Below are positions 9,855-18,928 of a DNA stretch of 64,000 nt, piece by piece. Origin of the DNA: a bacterium (GTDB lineage: Bacteria; Cyanobacteriota; Vampirovibrionia; Gastranaerophilales; Gastranaerophilaceae); contig JAFQOI010000023.1 of NCBI GenBank assembly GCA_017403285.1, positions 1-64,000 on the forward strand, given 5' to 3'. The number at the start of each line of letters is the position of its first letter. The first letter of the stretch is position 1. The notes beneath the pieces are model-generated. The model was given only the letters and a program-made list of their open reading frames with translations, did not search any database and had not been told where the DNA came from. A program made the translations under genes and the position numbers.

Positions 9855-11615
9855 CTATAGAATGTTTGATGTAATGGTGAAGTGGAATCTGCAATTTCTT
9901 CTGTCCATATTGTTAACATAGTCTGGAAGACGTTTGCCGATTGGGAAGCCCCAATATAAGTTAGCAGATATGTATTTTGTAAGTTTTATAACGAGACCAG
10001 GACCAGCACTCATTAAGTAATCAGCGCTACCATCAATAAATCTGTCACCAAACCATCCGAAATCATAGAATCCTGCAAGTTGTATACTATCACTGATAAA
10101 TGCATATTTTTCAGGTAATAATTTTTTCAAGCCAGGAATTGGCGCTCTGTATTCAATGCTTGCAGTTACACCATAGTCGCCAATACGGAAACCTTCGTCA
10201 TAACCTCTAACGCTTGCTATGCCACCGAATTGCATTGCTTCAGATGCATATAAGTGTCTGTTTGCGTATTGTGTATTAACTTGTAAAATAGCAAGTTGGT
10301 TTGCAGGTAATACTTGTAAACGTGCTGCACTTGCTGTTACTTTTACGAAGTTGTTGCTTGATAAGTTACGTGCTTTATTGTAGTCAGATGCATCAATAGG
10401 AATACCGCCAGCAATACCAGTATTAAATAACCATCTTCCGTATGAATCATCTTTAACATCTGTTAAACTCGCTCTTAGCACTCTTGAACGATAAGCAGAA
10501 CGGTAAAGTCCATCCCACGCTTTAGTTTCTGTATTACGCATATCTAATGTGATATCACCGTATAATCTGTAGCCTTCGCCTTGTGCTAATCTTCTAGATA
10601 CGCCTACGAATACATCATGTGAATCACCCTTTGCGTTCATACCAGGATAGTATCTTTTTAGTGCATTTCCAAGAGCAACGTGTGAGTATGAATAACCTAA
10701 GTTTAATCTTGTATCATTTTTTGCAATTGGAATAGAGTACATACCACCAACACCTAATGAGTGGCGAGACATTGCTAATGTACCCATTAAAGTGTCGCCG
10801 TGACCTGTAACATCATGAAGACCAGCGTATAAAACACCTCTTTGTGTACCAATAGCATCACGACCTTGGTTGTCGTATCTTAAATCTAGGTTAATTGGAA
10901 ATCTGTCTTTAACGTCCAATGTAACGTCTGAAAATTCTTCTGATTCTTCGTTATCAGCGAATGAAACAGAACCTTTCATATATTCTTCAGTACTCATATC
11001 TGCTAAAGCATTACGAACATCTTTAACATTTAATACTTTTCCTGTTTCAATACCTTTATCTATAAGATATTTTTTTGCAAGATAAGATTTTTTCTCCCAT
11101 CTTCCATTGTTAACTTCGATAAGACCATATTTGCCTTCAAGAATAACAATTTCGATTTCCCCATTTTTTACTTTTTGAGGAGGAAGATATGCTATTGTTG
11201 AAATATAGCCTTTGTTTTGATAATAATCGGTAATTTCATTTGCAGATGCAATTAAATCATTGATTGTTACATCTTGACCGATTTTAAAGTCAACTAATCT
11301 CATTAAAACATAAGTTGGGAATACAGTGTTTCCTGTTATGTTTATCTTTTTTAATTTAAAAGAAACTTGTTCAGTGTTTAACAATTCCATTTTTTGACGA
11401 ATTTCTTCTTCAATAATGGCAGGATCTTTTGTTTCTTCATATTTGACTTTTTGTCTGTATTGTTGGGTCTGGATGAAGTTTGAATTGTCAATGATACCAG
11501 CATCGTAACCACTTAAGCCACTTCCGATATTTCCTGGGTCGGGGGCTGCATATGCACCTGCTCCAATTATTGCTGCAAGGCATATTAATGAAGTTTTGAA
11601 TAGTATGTTTTTCAT
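9855..11615 (-). CDS. TpsB outer-membrane transporter (FhaC/ShlB family)
   Basis: A 586-residue outer-membrane beta-barrel that exports TpsA exoproteins in two-partner secretion. A signal peptide (residues 1-23, ending GAGAYA) is followed by a POTRA_2 domain at about 85-165 (FKLKKINITGNTVFPTYVL), a second POTRA-like region and a C-terminal 16-strand barrel. The barrel has the conserved SVRGYDEG motif (VRGY/F, on the lid loop L6) and ends with an aromatic/hydrophobic final strand (FHFTITSNIL). Length fits the family (550-590). It is divergent from two tpsA genes, so its substrates are almost certainly those. AGAGAG and GGAAA precede the ATG. The presence of TpsB shows that the cell has an outer membrane. 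Confidence 0.93.
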   Translation of the reverse strand: MKNILFKTSLICLAAIIGAGAYAAPDPGNIGSGLSGYDAGIIDNSNFIQTQQYRQKVKYEETKDPAIIEEEIRQKMELLNTEQVSFKLKKINITGNTVFPTYVLMRLVDFKIGQDVTINDLIASANEITDYYQNKGYISTIAYLPPQKVKNGEIEIVILEGKYGLIEVNNGRWEKKSYLAKKYLIDKGIETGKVLNVKDVRNALADMSTEEYMKGSVSFADNEESEEFSDVTLDVKDRFPINLDLRYDNQGRDAIGTQRGVLYAGLHDVTGHGDTLMGTLAMSRHSLGVGGMYSIPIAKNDTRLNLGYSYSHVALGNALKRYYPGMNAKGDSHDVFVGVSRRLAQGEGYRLYGDITLDMRNTETKAWDGLYRSAYRSRVLRASLTDVKDDSYGRWLFNTGIAGGIPIDASDYNKARNLSSNNFVKVTASAARLQVLPANQLAILQVNTQYANRHLYASEAMQFGGIASVRGYDEGFRIGDYGVTASIEYRAPIPGLKKLLPEKYAFISDSIQLAGFYDFGWFGDRFIDGSADYLMSAGPGLVIKLTKYISANLYWGFPIGKRLPDYVNNMDRRNCRFHFTITSNIL

Positions 11616-11954
11616 TTTCCGCTCTCTATATAATTAGTAATAAAACTCTAATCTACATTATATAACAACATAGAAAAATATTGTATAAGTATATATTATT
11701 ATAATATCAATCTATCTCGAAACATAATGTATTTACATGAAATCAAGGCATAATTAATTTTGCTTGTTTTCTCAATATTTATAACATAACTTAACATTTT
11801 ATATGCGTCAAATCTTTTGATTATAAAATTTATAAAGAAAATTTAAAAAATTTTTTTCACATAGCAAAAAAAAATTTTAGGCTTTTTCAGAGTATTACAT
11901 AGAGCATGTAAAAATTCACTATATAGATATAAGTCAAATGAAATGGAGAGAAAA
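11616..11954. promoter_or_regulatory. Divergent promoter region between tpsB and the first tpsA
   Basis: A 339-base AT-rich spacer with no credible gene. It must hold the promoters of both divergent genes, but no single -35/-10 pair stands out. An A9-TTTT run follows ATAGC at 11861-11865, and a similar ATAGCAA-homopolymer-TTTTAGG element precedes the second tpsA. GGAGAG at 11945-11950 is the ribosome-binding site of the first tpsA. Confidence 0.5.
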
Positions 11955-14438
11955 ATGAAAAAACTTTTAGGTATTGCGCTTGTTATAGGTGTGATTTCTT
12001 CTACATCTTTAACTCCTGCAGTATTTGCAGCAGTTGACGTTAATGCATTGCCAAGCTTAGATAGTAAGATAAATGCAGACGTAACAACTTCTGGTTCAAA
12101 TATGAACATACAAATTACTGGTGGTCAAGGCAGTGTTGGTACATTGAACTGGAATTCATACAACGTTGGTTCTGATGCATCTGTAAACTATGAATTTTCT
12201 GCACATAATCAAACAGCATTGAACAAAGTAAATGCTGCTGGTGGATTATCTCAAATCTACGGTAAAATTACTAATTCTGGTTGTGCTGGTTGTGGCTATG
12301 AAGGAACTGGTAAAATTATTTTATTAAATCCAAATGGTGTTTTGTTTGGTCAAGGTGCTAATGTTGATGTAAATTCATTTACTGTATCAACAATGGATGG
12401 TACTTACGATAAAAATACTAAACAATTAAAATTAGAAAGAACAACATCATCACCATACGGAATTATCGTAGACAAAGATGCAGTTGTACATGGTGATAAA
12501 AACGTAACATTTGCAACTGATAACGTAACTTTATACAATGGTTCAAAAATTTCAACAAATGTTGCTCCAAATGCAAAAAATGCAAATGGTGGACTCGATT
12601 CATATGGTAAAGTTAAAATTGTTACAGCAGACGGAGTTAATTTCACATACTATAACAATGGTGCTGTAAGTAAAGTAAGTGGCATTGTAGGTGCTGCTGA
12701 AAAAATGGTTGTTTCTGCTGATGGTGCGCTTATTGATGCAGGTCACATTGATATTGCAAACTATTCATCAAATACAAACAGCCAAATCAACTTAAATGGT
12801 GCAGTTCTTAAAGCAACAAAGGCGGTTACAGGTAATGATGGAAACATTTGGCTAACTGCAGCAAACAAAGTTGTTGTTGATGGTGCTGATTTAAAAACAG
12901 TAAATTACTCTGATGCTGCATCATCAAATTCAGGTGGAGACATTAGTATTGTTGCTGGTCAAAAAGTTTCTGTAAAAAATTCTACATTAAATGCAGTTCG
13001 TGATATTGAATCAATTTCACAACAAGGTGATTCAGTTGTTGAAGCATCAACATTAAAAGCAGATAGAGATATTAGAATTATTTCAGCAAAAATTGCTTCT
13101 GCGCAAAAATCAGCAACATTAAACGCAAAAAATATTACAATTAACGGCGCAAAAAGAGCACAAGCTGTTGAATCTACTTTGACAGCGAGTGAAGATGTTA
13201 ATATTGTTTCTGCTGGTGATATGGCTTGGACAAACAAAGCAACTATAAATGCTGGAAAAGACATTAATGTTAATGCTTCTAACGGATATTTAACATTGTC
13301 AAATTCAGATTTATCTGCTCAAAAGAATGTAAATTTAACTTCTAAAGATAATGTAGTATCAGCAAAATTAGCAGGTTCTATAATTAAAGCAGGTCAAGAT
13401 GTTAATGTTGAATCAACTCAAGAAAGCATCCTTTTAACATCTACTTCTCAATTCCAACCAGTTGGTACTTTAAACTTAAAAGCAGCAAAAAATGTTGAAA
13501 TTAAAACTGCTGGTGATTTAACAACTGAAAAAATGAACTTAACTGCTGGTAAAGATGTTAAACTTGCTTCAACAGAAGGCAATTTAAATGTTAAAGATAC
13601 CACAAAATTCTTAGCAGCAGAAAGAATTTTCTTGTCAGGTGCAAAAAATGTTCAAACTACAAATGCTGTTGATATGAACAATATTCAAACAAATATTAGC
13701 GCTGGCGATGATGTGAATGTAACACTTGCAAATGTTGGTAATAGACAAAATGGTGTTGTTGCTCAAGCAGGCAAAAATATGACAGTTACTACAGATGGAA
13801 CATTATCTGTATCTAGTTTAATCGCGGGTAATAACATGACAATCAATGCAAATAAAGTTATTGCTGGTCTTCCATATACAACTGAAGAAAAACTTAACAA
13901 TGATTATGAACGTTCATACATTAAAGTTGGTGGTGAGTTTACATCTAATGTTGCAACAGATAACTATGAAGTGACATTATCAGGTGCACCTACAGATGAT
14001 GGCAAATACAATCAAAAACACCACATCCAATATGGTGAAGATGAAAAAATATTATTGGTTCAAGATAGATTAAGACCAATTGACTCTACAAATCCAACAT
14101 TACCTGATGTAAATGATGGTGACGAGGCAGATGCTATTAATCCAGATGGAACAACTGATCCAACACCAAATCCTGGAGAAAATGAACCAACAACTCCAGG
14201 TGAAGGAGAAAACCCAAATCCAAACCCAAATCCAAATCCAAACCCAAATCCAAACCCAAACCCAAATCCTGGCGAAGGTGAAGGTGAAGATTGTGATGGC
14301 GATCCAGCAGAAGATGATACTGTTGAAAATGAAGATAGAGGAACTTTATCAACAGTTTCTGGGGTTAATACTTTCGCTCAAGCGTTGTTAAATCTTTCAA
14401 ATTACACATCAAAATCAAATGTTAAAAAATCTCTATAA
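11955..14438 (+). CDS. TpsA exoprotein 1 (filamentous haemagglutinin-type adhesin)
   Basis: An 827-residue exported adhesin. A signal peptide (MKKLLGIALVIGVISS to VFAAVD) leads into a TPS (haemagglutination activity) domain at about 25-260, carrying NWNSYNVG and ILLNPNGVLFGQGANVDV, the family's NPNG(V/I)xFG motif. Beta-helix-forming repeats of the type INxxAGKDVxxxA run to about residue 680. A Pro/Asn-rich linker with ten Asn-Pro units follows, then an acidic tail. No C-terminal toxin domain or immunity gene is seen, so a CdiA role is unlikely. The start at 11955 is preferred over 11943 because GGAGAG sits five bases upstream and gives a clean signal peptide. It is short for a TpsA, and its partner TpsB is divergent. 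The TPS domain has an unusual CAGC cysteine pair. Confidence 0.9.
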   Translation: MKKLLGIALVIGVISSTSLTPAVFAAVDVNALPSLDSKINADVTTSGSNMNIQITGGQGSVGTLNWNSYNVGSDASVNYEFSAHNQTALNKVNAAGGLSQIYGKITNSGCAGCGYEGTGKIILLNPNGVLFGQGANVDVNSFTVSTMDGTYDKNTKQLKLERTTSSPYGIIVDKDAVVHGDKNVTFATDNVTLYNGSKISTNVAPNAKNANGGLDSYGKVKIVTADGVNFTYYNNGAVSKVSGIVGAAEKMVVSADGALIDAGHIDIANYSSNTNSQINLNGAVLKATKAVTGNDGNIWLTAANKVVVDGADLKTVNYSDAASSNSGGDISIVAGQKVSVKNSTLNAVRDIESISQQGDSVVEASTLKADRDIRIISAKIASAQKSATLNAKNITINGAKRAQAVESTLTASEDVNIVSAGDMAWTNKATINAGKDINVNASNGYLTLSNSDLSAQKNVNLTSKDNVVSAKLAGSIIKAGQDVNVESTQESILLTSTSQFQPVGTLNLKAAKNVEIKTAGDLTTEKMNLTAGKDVKLASTEGNLNVKDTTKFLAAERIFLSGAKNVQTTNAVDMNNIQTNISAGDDVNVTLANVGNRQNGVVAQAGKNMTVTTDGTLSVSSLIAGNNMTINANKVIAGLPYTTEEKLNNDYERSYIKVGGEFTSNVATDNYEVTLSGAPTDDGKYNQKHHIQYGEDEKILLVQDRLRPIDSTNPTLPDVNDGDEADAINPDGTTDPTPNPGENEPTTPGEGENPNPNPNPNPNPNPNPNPNPGEGEGEDCDGDPAEDDTVENEDRGTLSTVSGVNTFAQALLNLSNYTSKSNVKKSL
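14211..14270 (+). repeat. Hexanucleotide AAYCCA repeat encoding (Asn-Pro)10
   Basis: Ten tandem in-frame copies of AAC/AAT-CCA (the last is CCT) inside the first tpsA, encoding an Asn-Pro linker. Unit changes would alter linker length without shifting the frame. Confidence 0.92.
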
Positions 14439-14454
14439 TTGAGATAGAATAAGC

Positions 14455-14489
14455 AAAAGAGAGGATAAGAAATTATCCTCTCTTTTTTT
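14455..14489 (+). terminator. Terminator after the first tpsA
   Basis: A perfect stem, AGAGAGGATAA and TTATCCTCTCT, with a four-base loop followed by seven or more T residues, 17 bases after the stop codon. Confidence 0.9.
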
Positions 14490-14729
14490 GTAACAAATTG
14501 TTAATAATTCGTATGAAAATGCGCAATTCTCCAGACTCAAAATTTTTTATATAGTATATATAGGATATTAATTCCTGTTTTAGAGAGATTCAGATAAGTT
14601 TAGTAGGTTCTTAAAGTTAAAAAAACAATTGTAAAAAATCCGTTACAGAATAGCAATTTTTTTTTTTTAGGGTAGTTTCTACTATTACGGTATAAGACTA
14701 ATTAACATGATAATATAAGGAAGAAGAAC
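14490..14729 (+). promoter_or_regulatory. Promoter/leader region of the second tpsA with a T12 tract
   Basis: About 240 AT-rich bases without a gene. They contain an uninterrupted run of 12 T at 14657-14668 inside ATAGCAA-T12-AGGG, resembling the ATAGC element before the first tpsA. The ribosome-binding site AAGGAAG is at 14717-14723. The promoter itself could not be fixed; the presence of a terminator upstream implies that the second tpsA has its own. Confidence 0.5.
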
Positions 14730-16715
14730 ATGAAAAAACTTTTAAGCACAACAATCGTAGCAGGTATCTTGGCTACAACTGGCGCTTCAAATGTATTTGC
14801 AGCAGTTGATGTTAATGCATTGCCAAGCTTAAATAATTCAACAAACGCTGATATAACAACAACTGGTTCTGACATGAATATCAAAATTACTGCTGGTCAA
14901 GGCGGTGTAGGAACTATGAATTGGAATTCATATAATATTGGTTCTGATGCATCAGTTAATTACGAATTCTCTGCACATAACCAAACTGCATTAAACAAGG
15001 TAGATGCTGCTGGTGGATTATCTCAAATCTACGGTAAAATTACTAATTCTGGTTGTGCTGGTTGTGGCTATGAAGGAACTGGTAAAATTATTTTATTAAA
15101 CCCAAATGGCGTATTCTTTGGTCAAGGTGCTAATGTGGATGTAAATTCATTTACAGTTTCTACTATGGATGGCACATATGACAATGACACAAAACAATTA
15201 AAATTAGAAAGAACAACATCATCACCATACGGCATTGTTGTTGAAAATGGTGCAGTTGTTCATGGTGATAAAAACGTAACATTTGCAACTGACAATGTAA
15301 CTTTATACAATGGTTCAAAAATTTCAACAAATGTTGCTCCAAATGCAAAAAATGCAAATGGTGGACTTGATTCATATGGTAAAGTTAAAATCGTTACAGC
15401 AGATGGTGTTAATTTCACATACTACAACAACGGTGCGGTTAAAAAAGTTAATGGTGTTGTAGGTGCTGCTGAAAAAATGGTTGTTTCTGCTGATGGTGCT
15501 ATTATTGATGCAGGTCATATTGATATTGCAAACTATTCATCAAATGCAGATAGCCAAATTAACTTAAATGGCGCAGTTCTTAAAGCAACTAAAGCAGTTA
15601 GTGGTAATGACGGAAACATCTGGTTAACAGCATCAAATAAAGTTGTTATTGATGGTTCTAACTTAAAAACTGTAAACTATTCAGATGAAGCAGCAGCAAA
15701 TGCTGGTGGTGACATTAGTATCGTTGCTGGTCAAAAAGCATCTGTTAAAAATTCTACATTAAATGCAGTTCGTGATATTGAATCAATTTCACAACAAGGT
15801 GATTCAGTTGTTGAAACATCAGCATTAACTGCTGGTAGAGATATTAGAATTACTGCAGCAAAAATCGCTTCTGCTCAAAAGTCATCAACATTAAGTGCAA
15901 AAAATATCACTATTAATGGTGGTGATCGTGCACAAGTACATAATTCAAAATTAGTTGCTGCTAATGAAGCAAATGTTGTTTCTCAAAACAATGTATGGTT
16001 CTCAGGTGCTGATATCAATGCTAATAAAATAACAGCAAATGCAGTAACTGGCGACGTAACAGGTATTGCTAACGTAAATAACAAACAAACAAATATCAAA
16101 GCAGGTAAAAACATTGATGTTGAACTTGCAAACGTAGGTGAAAGAAACAATGGTTTAGTTGCTGAAGCAGACAAAAATGTAACAATTAAAACAGCAGGTA
16201 CATTATCAGTTTCTAGAATCGTTTCTCAAAATGGTGATGTAACTCTTGAATCAGATGCAGTAATAGCAGGTCTTCCTTACACATCTGAAGCACAAATTCC
16301 TGGTGATGAAACAAATCGTTCATACATCTATGTAAGAAACGGCAAATTTACTTCAAAAGCACCTTACGAAGTTAAAAATTCAGATACATTAATCGATAAC
16401 GATACAGCACAAGTTAGACACCATATCGAATACGGTGCAAATGGCGAAGAAAAGATTTTATTAATCAATCCTAGACCATATTCTGCTCCAGTTCCACCAG
16501 TAGATGAGCCTGTAACTCCACCAGCACCTCCAGTGGATGACGAACCAGCAGCAGTATTATCAGTAGATGGTGACCAAACAGAAATGTTAAACAAAATGCC
16601 TCGTCAACCAGAAACTTACAACAATAATACAATCGTAAACGATACAAGAACAACATTCGTAGATGTGTTCGCGGCAGCTAGCCAAATCGAAATCGAAGAA
16701 GACGAAGAAGAATAA
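14730..16715 (+). CDS. TpsA exoprotein 2 (filamentous haemagglutinin-type adhesin, paralogue)
   Basis: A 661-residue paralogue of the upstream TpsA. It has a signal peptide (residues 1-24, ending NVFAAVD), a TPS domain with NWNSYNIG and ILLNPNGVFFGQGANVDV, a shorter beta-helix region and a Pro-rich segment (VPPVDEPVTPPAPPVDD). It ends with an acidic tail (EIEEDEEE). The first about 400 residues are nearly identical to the first TpsA, including a 97-base identical DNA block, and the C-terminal part diverges. Both are presumably secreted by the divergent TpsB. It has its own ribosome-binding site and terminator. Duplication followed by gene conversion is the simplest explanation. Confidence 0.9.
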   Translation: MKKLLSTTIVAGILATTGASNVFAAVDVNALPSLNNSTNADITTTGSDMNIKITAGQGGVGTMNWNSYNIGSDASVNYEFSAHNQTALNKVDAAGGLSQIYGKITNSGCAGCGYEGTGKIILLNPNGVFFGQGANVDVNSFTVSTMDGTYDNDTKQLKLERTTSSPYGIVVENGAVVHGDKNVTFATDNVTLYNGSKISTNVAPNAKNANGGLDSYGKVKIVTADGVNFTYYNNGAVKKVNGVVGAAEKMVVSADGAIIDAGHIDIANYSSNADSQINLNGAVLKATKAVSGNDGNIWLTASNKVVIDGSNLKTVNYSDEAAANAGGDISIVAGQKASVKNSTLNAVRDIESISQQGDSVVETSALTAGRDIRITAAKIASAQKSSTLSAKNITINGGDRAQVHNSKLVAANEANVVSQNNVWFSGADINANKITANAVTGDVTGIANVNNKQTNIKAGKNIDVELANVGERNNGLVAEADKNVTIKTAGTLSVSRIVSQNGDVTLESDAVIAGLPYTSEAQIPGDETNRSYIYVRNGKFTSKAPYEVKNSDTLIDNDTAQVRHHIEYGANGEEKILLINPRPYSAPVPPVDEPVTPPAPPVDDEPAAVLSVDGDQTEMLNKMPRQPETYNNNTIVNDTRTTFVDVFAAASQIEIEEDEEE

Positions 16716-16744
16716 AACAAGTAACAAATTAAAGAACCAAATAT

Positions 16745-16770
16745 AAAAGGAGCCCTTAAAGGCTCCTTTT
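16745..16770 (+). terminator. Terminator after the second tpsA
   Basis: An inverted repeat, AAAAGGAGCC and GGCTCCTTTT, with a six-base loop. The T-run is short (four), so termination may be partial. Confidence 0.75.
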
Positions 16771-16837
16771 ACTGTGTTTGTTGACTTAATCTGATTGATA
16801 CGATAACATTTACTTAATTGGTTATGAGGATTTTTGT

Positions 16838-17467
16838 ATGAAGTTTAAAGTTTGTTTGTTGTTATCTGCTTTTTGTATTTTTTCTTCTTCAGTGGCTTCT
16901 GCAAGTTCTTATTATTATGAAAAACAACCATCTGGAATGCTTGTAAAATCCGTTAAAAAACCAACATCAAGTATTGTAAGAACTACTGTTAAACAAGCGC
17001 AAGATAAAACTGATTATGCAAAAGTAATTTCTGATTTGCAAAAACAGGTTTCGGAAAATCCCGATGATTTTTCTCTTTTTGTTCCTCTTGTCGAGGCATA
17101 TTTAAATACTAACCAATATGAAATTGCTTATGACGATTTAAATTTTTTAAATTCGCTTAAGAATAATGGGCGATTATCTTCTAATGTCATTAACGATATT
17201 AATAAACTCCGTTTAAAAATGGATGCTAGAAGTAAATATTTACAAAATAAATCTCTTTCTTTTGTAAATATTGCTTTGTTAAATTTGATTTGTGATGATT
17301 TTATTAGTGCGCAAAAATACATGAAAAAAGCATCTTTTAATGTAACTAATCATAAAATATATCTTGATGCACTAAAACTTATCATTGATAGTAGTACTGA
17401 TTATGAAAATGGCATTTTACTTGCAAATACTTATTTGATAAATAATGAAATTAGTACTGAACAATAA
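16838..17467 (+). CDS. N-terminal fragment of the TPR protein, with signal peptide
   Basis: 209 residues. A signal peptide (MKFKVCLLLSAFCIFSSSVASA) is followed by a basic linker and then helical repeats starting at about residue 65 (DYAKVISDLQKQVSENPDDF, a TPR-like pair). It ends prematurely at the TAA described in the pseudogene entry. If the stop is real, this would be a secreted, truncated solenoid. AGGA in TGAGGATTTTTGT precedes the ATG. It lies just after the tpsA genes, so a periplasmic role in the same surface system is possible but not shown. Confidence 0.65.
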   Translation: MKFKVCLLLSAFCIFSSSVASASSYYYEKQPSGMLVKSVKKPTSSIVRTTVKQAQDKTDYAKVISDLQKQVSENPDDFSLFVPLVEAYLNTNQYEIAYDDLNFLNSLKNNGRLSSNVINDINKLRLKMDARSKYLQNKSLSFVNIALLNLICDDFISAQKYMKKASFNVTNHKIYLDALKLIIDSSTDYENGILLANTYLINNEISTEQ

Positions 17468-17488
17468 CTTGAACTTGCTAAATTAAGA

Positions 17489-18628
17489 GTGTATTTTTAT
17501 ACACACCTAGGATTGTTTGAAGAAGCTTTGGATGAACAAGTTTCTATTCTGTATTCAAGTAATAGAGATAGTGAAACTATTTATGAAACATATAAACTCC
17601 TTGTAAGAAATGATATATCAGAAGATAAAGTTATAAAAACCTTATATCCCGAAAATAGCAGAAATAAAGAGCAGTGTTATTATGATTTGTACAAAGTACT
17701 TCTTGAAAATAACAATTATGAAGATGCAAAGATTTTTGCTGATAAATTAGAAAAACAATATCCTGATTCTTTGAATACTGCATTTTTGAAAGCAGAAACA
17801 TTGTTAAATGAAGGGCACATTAATCAAGTGGTGGAAATACTTAGTACGATATCAGATAAATTAACTAGGAATGAAGATATCACTATATATAATAGACTAA
17901 TGGCATCAGTGTCAAAAACGCCAGATAAAGAGGCATTAAAGTTATTTAATCAAGGATATCCAGACAAAGCACTTGAATTATTAGAAGGTAAAAACATTCC
18001 TCAAAATGCGAATATACTTGCATTTAAAGCAAGATGTTGCATGGAACTTAATAGAATGCAAGATGCTTTGGATTATTTGAATAGAGCAATATCTTTAGAT
18101 GGTGATAATATATTCGTTAATTTGCAATTTGGTAATTACTATTTTGCAAACAATGATTATGAATTGGCTCGAAAATATGCGCAAAGATGTCTGGAACTAG
18201 ATGCTAACAATCAATTTGCCGCTGAATTAATAGATAAACTAAATGAAATTGATGCATCTGATTATATAAGCCAAATAATTTCTACTTATGAGGCACAAAA
18301 TTATGAAGAAACTGCTAGACTCCTTTCAGAAGCAATAAAAATAGCACCAAATGCTGCTATATTGTATTATTATCAAGGACTTACAAATATAGCGGAAAAT
18401 AATTATGCTGCATCTACAGCATCTTTATACAAGTCGCTTGAACTTGATAATACCAATATCTATGCTTATTACTATTTAGGCATTGCTTTTGATAATCTTG
18501 CTGAATATGAAAATGCTTATGGTTGCTACAGCCAGTTTCTAAAACTTTTGCCTCCTGATGAACTTGGGGAAAGTGAAAAAATTCAATATGCAAGGACAAG
18601 GATAAATAAACTTCAAAATTTATTATAA
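17489..18628 (+). CDS. C-terminal fragment of the TPR protein
   Basis: 379 residues, in the same frame as the upstream fragment. It contains several tetratricopeptide repeats with the W/L-G-Y-A-P type spacing, for example ILAFKARCCMELNRMQDALD, FVNLQFGNYYFANNDYELAR and YAYYYLGIAFDNLAEYENAY near the C-terminus. TPR solenoids mediate protein contacts; no partner is evident. The GTG at 17489 is only the first possible start after the stop and lacks a clear ribosome-binding site. The fragment is therefore better read as the rest of the interrupted gene than as an independent gene. Confidence 0.6.
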   Translation: MYFYTHLGLFEEALDEQVSILYSSNRDSETIYETYKLLVRNDISEDKVIKTLYPENSRNKEQCYYDLYKVLLENNNYEDAKIFADKLEKQYPDSLNTAFLKAETLLNEGHINQVVEILSTISDKLTRNEDITIYNRLMASVSKTPDKEALKLFNQGYPDKALELLEGKNIPQNANILAFKARCCMELNRMQDALDYLNRAISLDGDNIFVNLQFGNYYFANNDYELARKYAQRCLELDANNQFAAELIDKLNEIDASDYISQIISTYEAQNYEETARLLSEAIKIAPNAAILYYYQGLTNIAENNYAASTASLYKSLELDNTNIYAYYYLGIAFDNLAEYENAYGCYSQFLKLLPPDELGESEKIQYARTRINKLQNLL

Positions 18629-18667
18629 TTTATACAAAAGCATGTTGATTTTTGTTATCATATAAGA

Positions 18668-18928
18668 ATGGATATATTAAAAACATTTGAAATATTTTTA
18701 TCTGCTCCGTTAAGTGTTATACATAGACGGAAGATAAAAATCATGCATATAGAAACTAATATATTTGTGCCTAAACTCCCAATTGACGTAGATATAAATG
18801 ATGACATAGAACTTACTGTTTATAATAATCCAAAAGTATATAGGCTACTTTCTGCGGTAATACAAAAAAGAAGAATGAAAAATGAAAATAAAGACAGCAA
18901 AATTTATAACGAGCGCACCGTCTCTTAA
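18668..18928 (+). CDS. Small hypothetical protein upstream of engB
   Basis: 86 residues with an amphipathic N-terminus (MDILKTFEIFLSAPLSVIHR) and an acidic middle (PIDVDINDDIELTV). No family was recognised. The last 47 bases overlap engB in another frame, and no clear ribosome-binding site precedes the ATG. It fills the gap between the TPR gene and engB, and its composition is plausible for a real gene, but it could be spurious. Confidence 0.42.
   Translation: MDILKTFEIFLSAPLSVIHRRKIKIMHIETNIFVPKLPIDVDINDDIELTVYNNPKVYRLLSAVIQKRRMKNENKDSKIYNERTVS

Larger units (their letters stand above)
16838..18628 (+). pseudogene. Secreted TPR protein gene interrupted by one in-frame TAA
   Basis: One continuous 597-codon frame is broken by a single TAA at 17465-17467. 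The codons after the stop (CTT GAA CTT GCT AAA TTA AGA) stay in frame and continue as helical TPR-like sequence. The two parts look like one signal-peptide-bearing TPR protein in which a CAA or GAA codon became TAA. No frameshift is needed. The second part has only a GTG start without a convincing ribosome-binding site. Alternatives are a sequencing error, a recent inactivation or stop-codon readthrough (the context is CAA TAA C). Confidence 0.75.

Noticed and set aside
14211-14270. Possible CRISPR-like short repeat
   Set aside because: Units are six bases with no spacers and encode an Asn-Pro linker in frame.
14113-14391. Long alternative frames of Gln/Leu composition within tpsA1
   Set aside because: They are translations of the CCAAAY repeat in other frames and lie wholly inside a well-supported gene.
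11955-16715. Contact-dependent inhibition (CdiA-type) toxin system
   Set aside because: Both exoproteins end in Pro-rich and acidic tails with no toxin domain, and no immunity gene follows.
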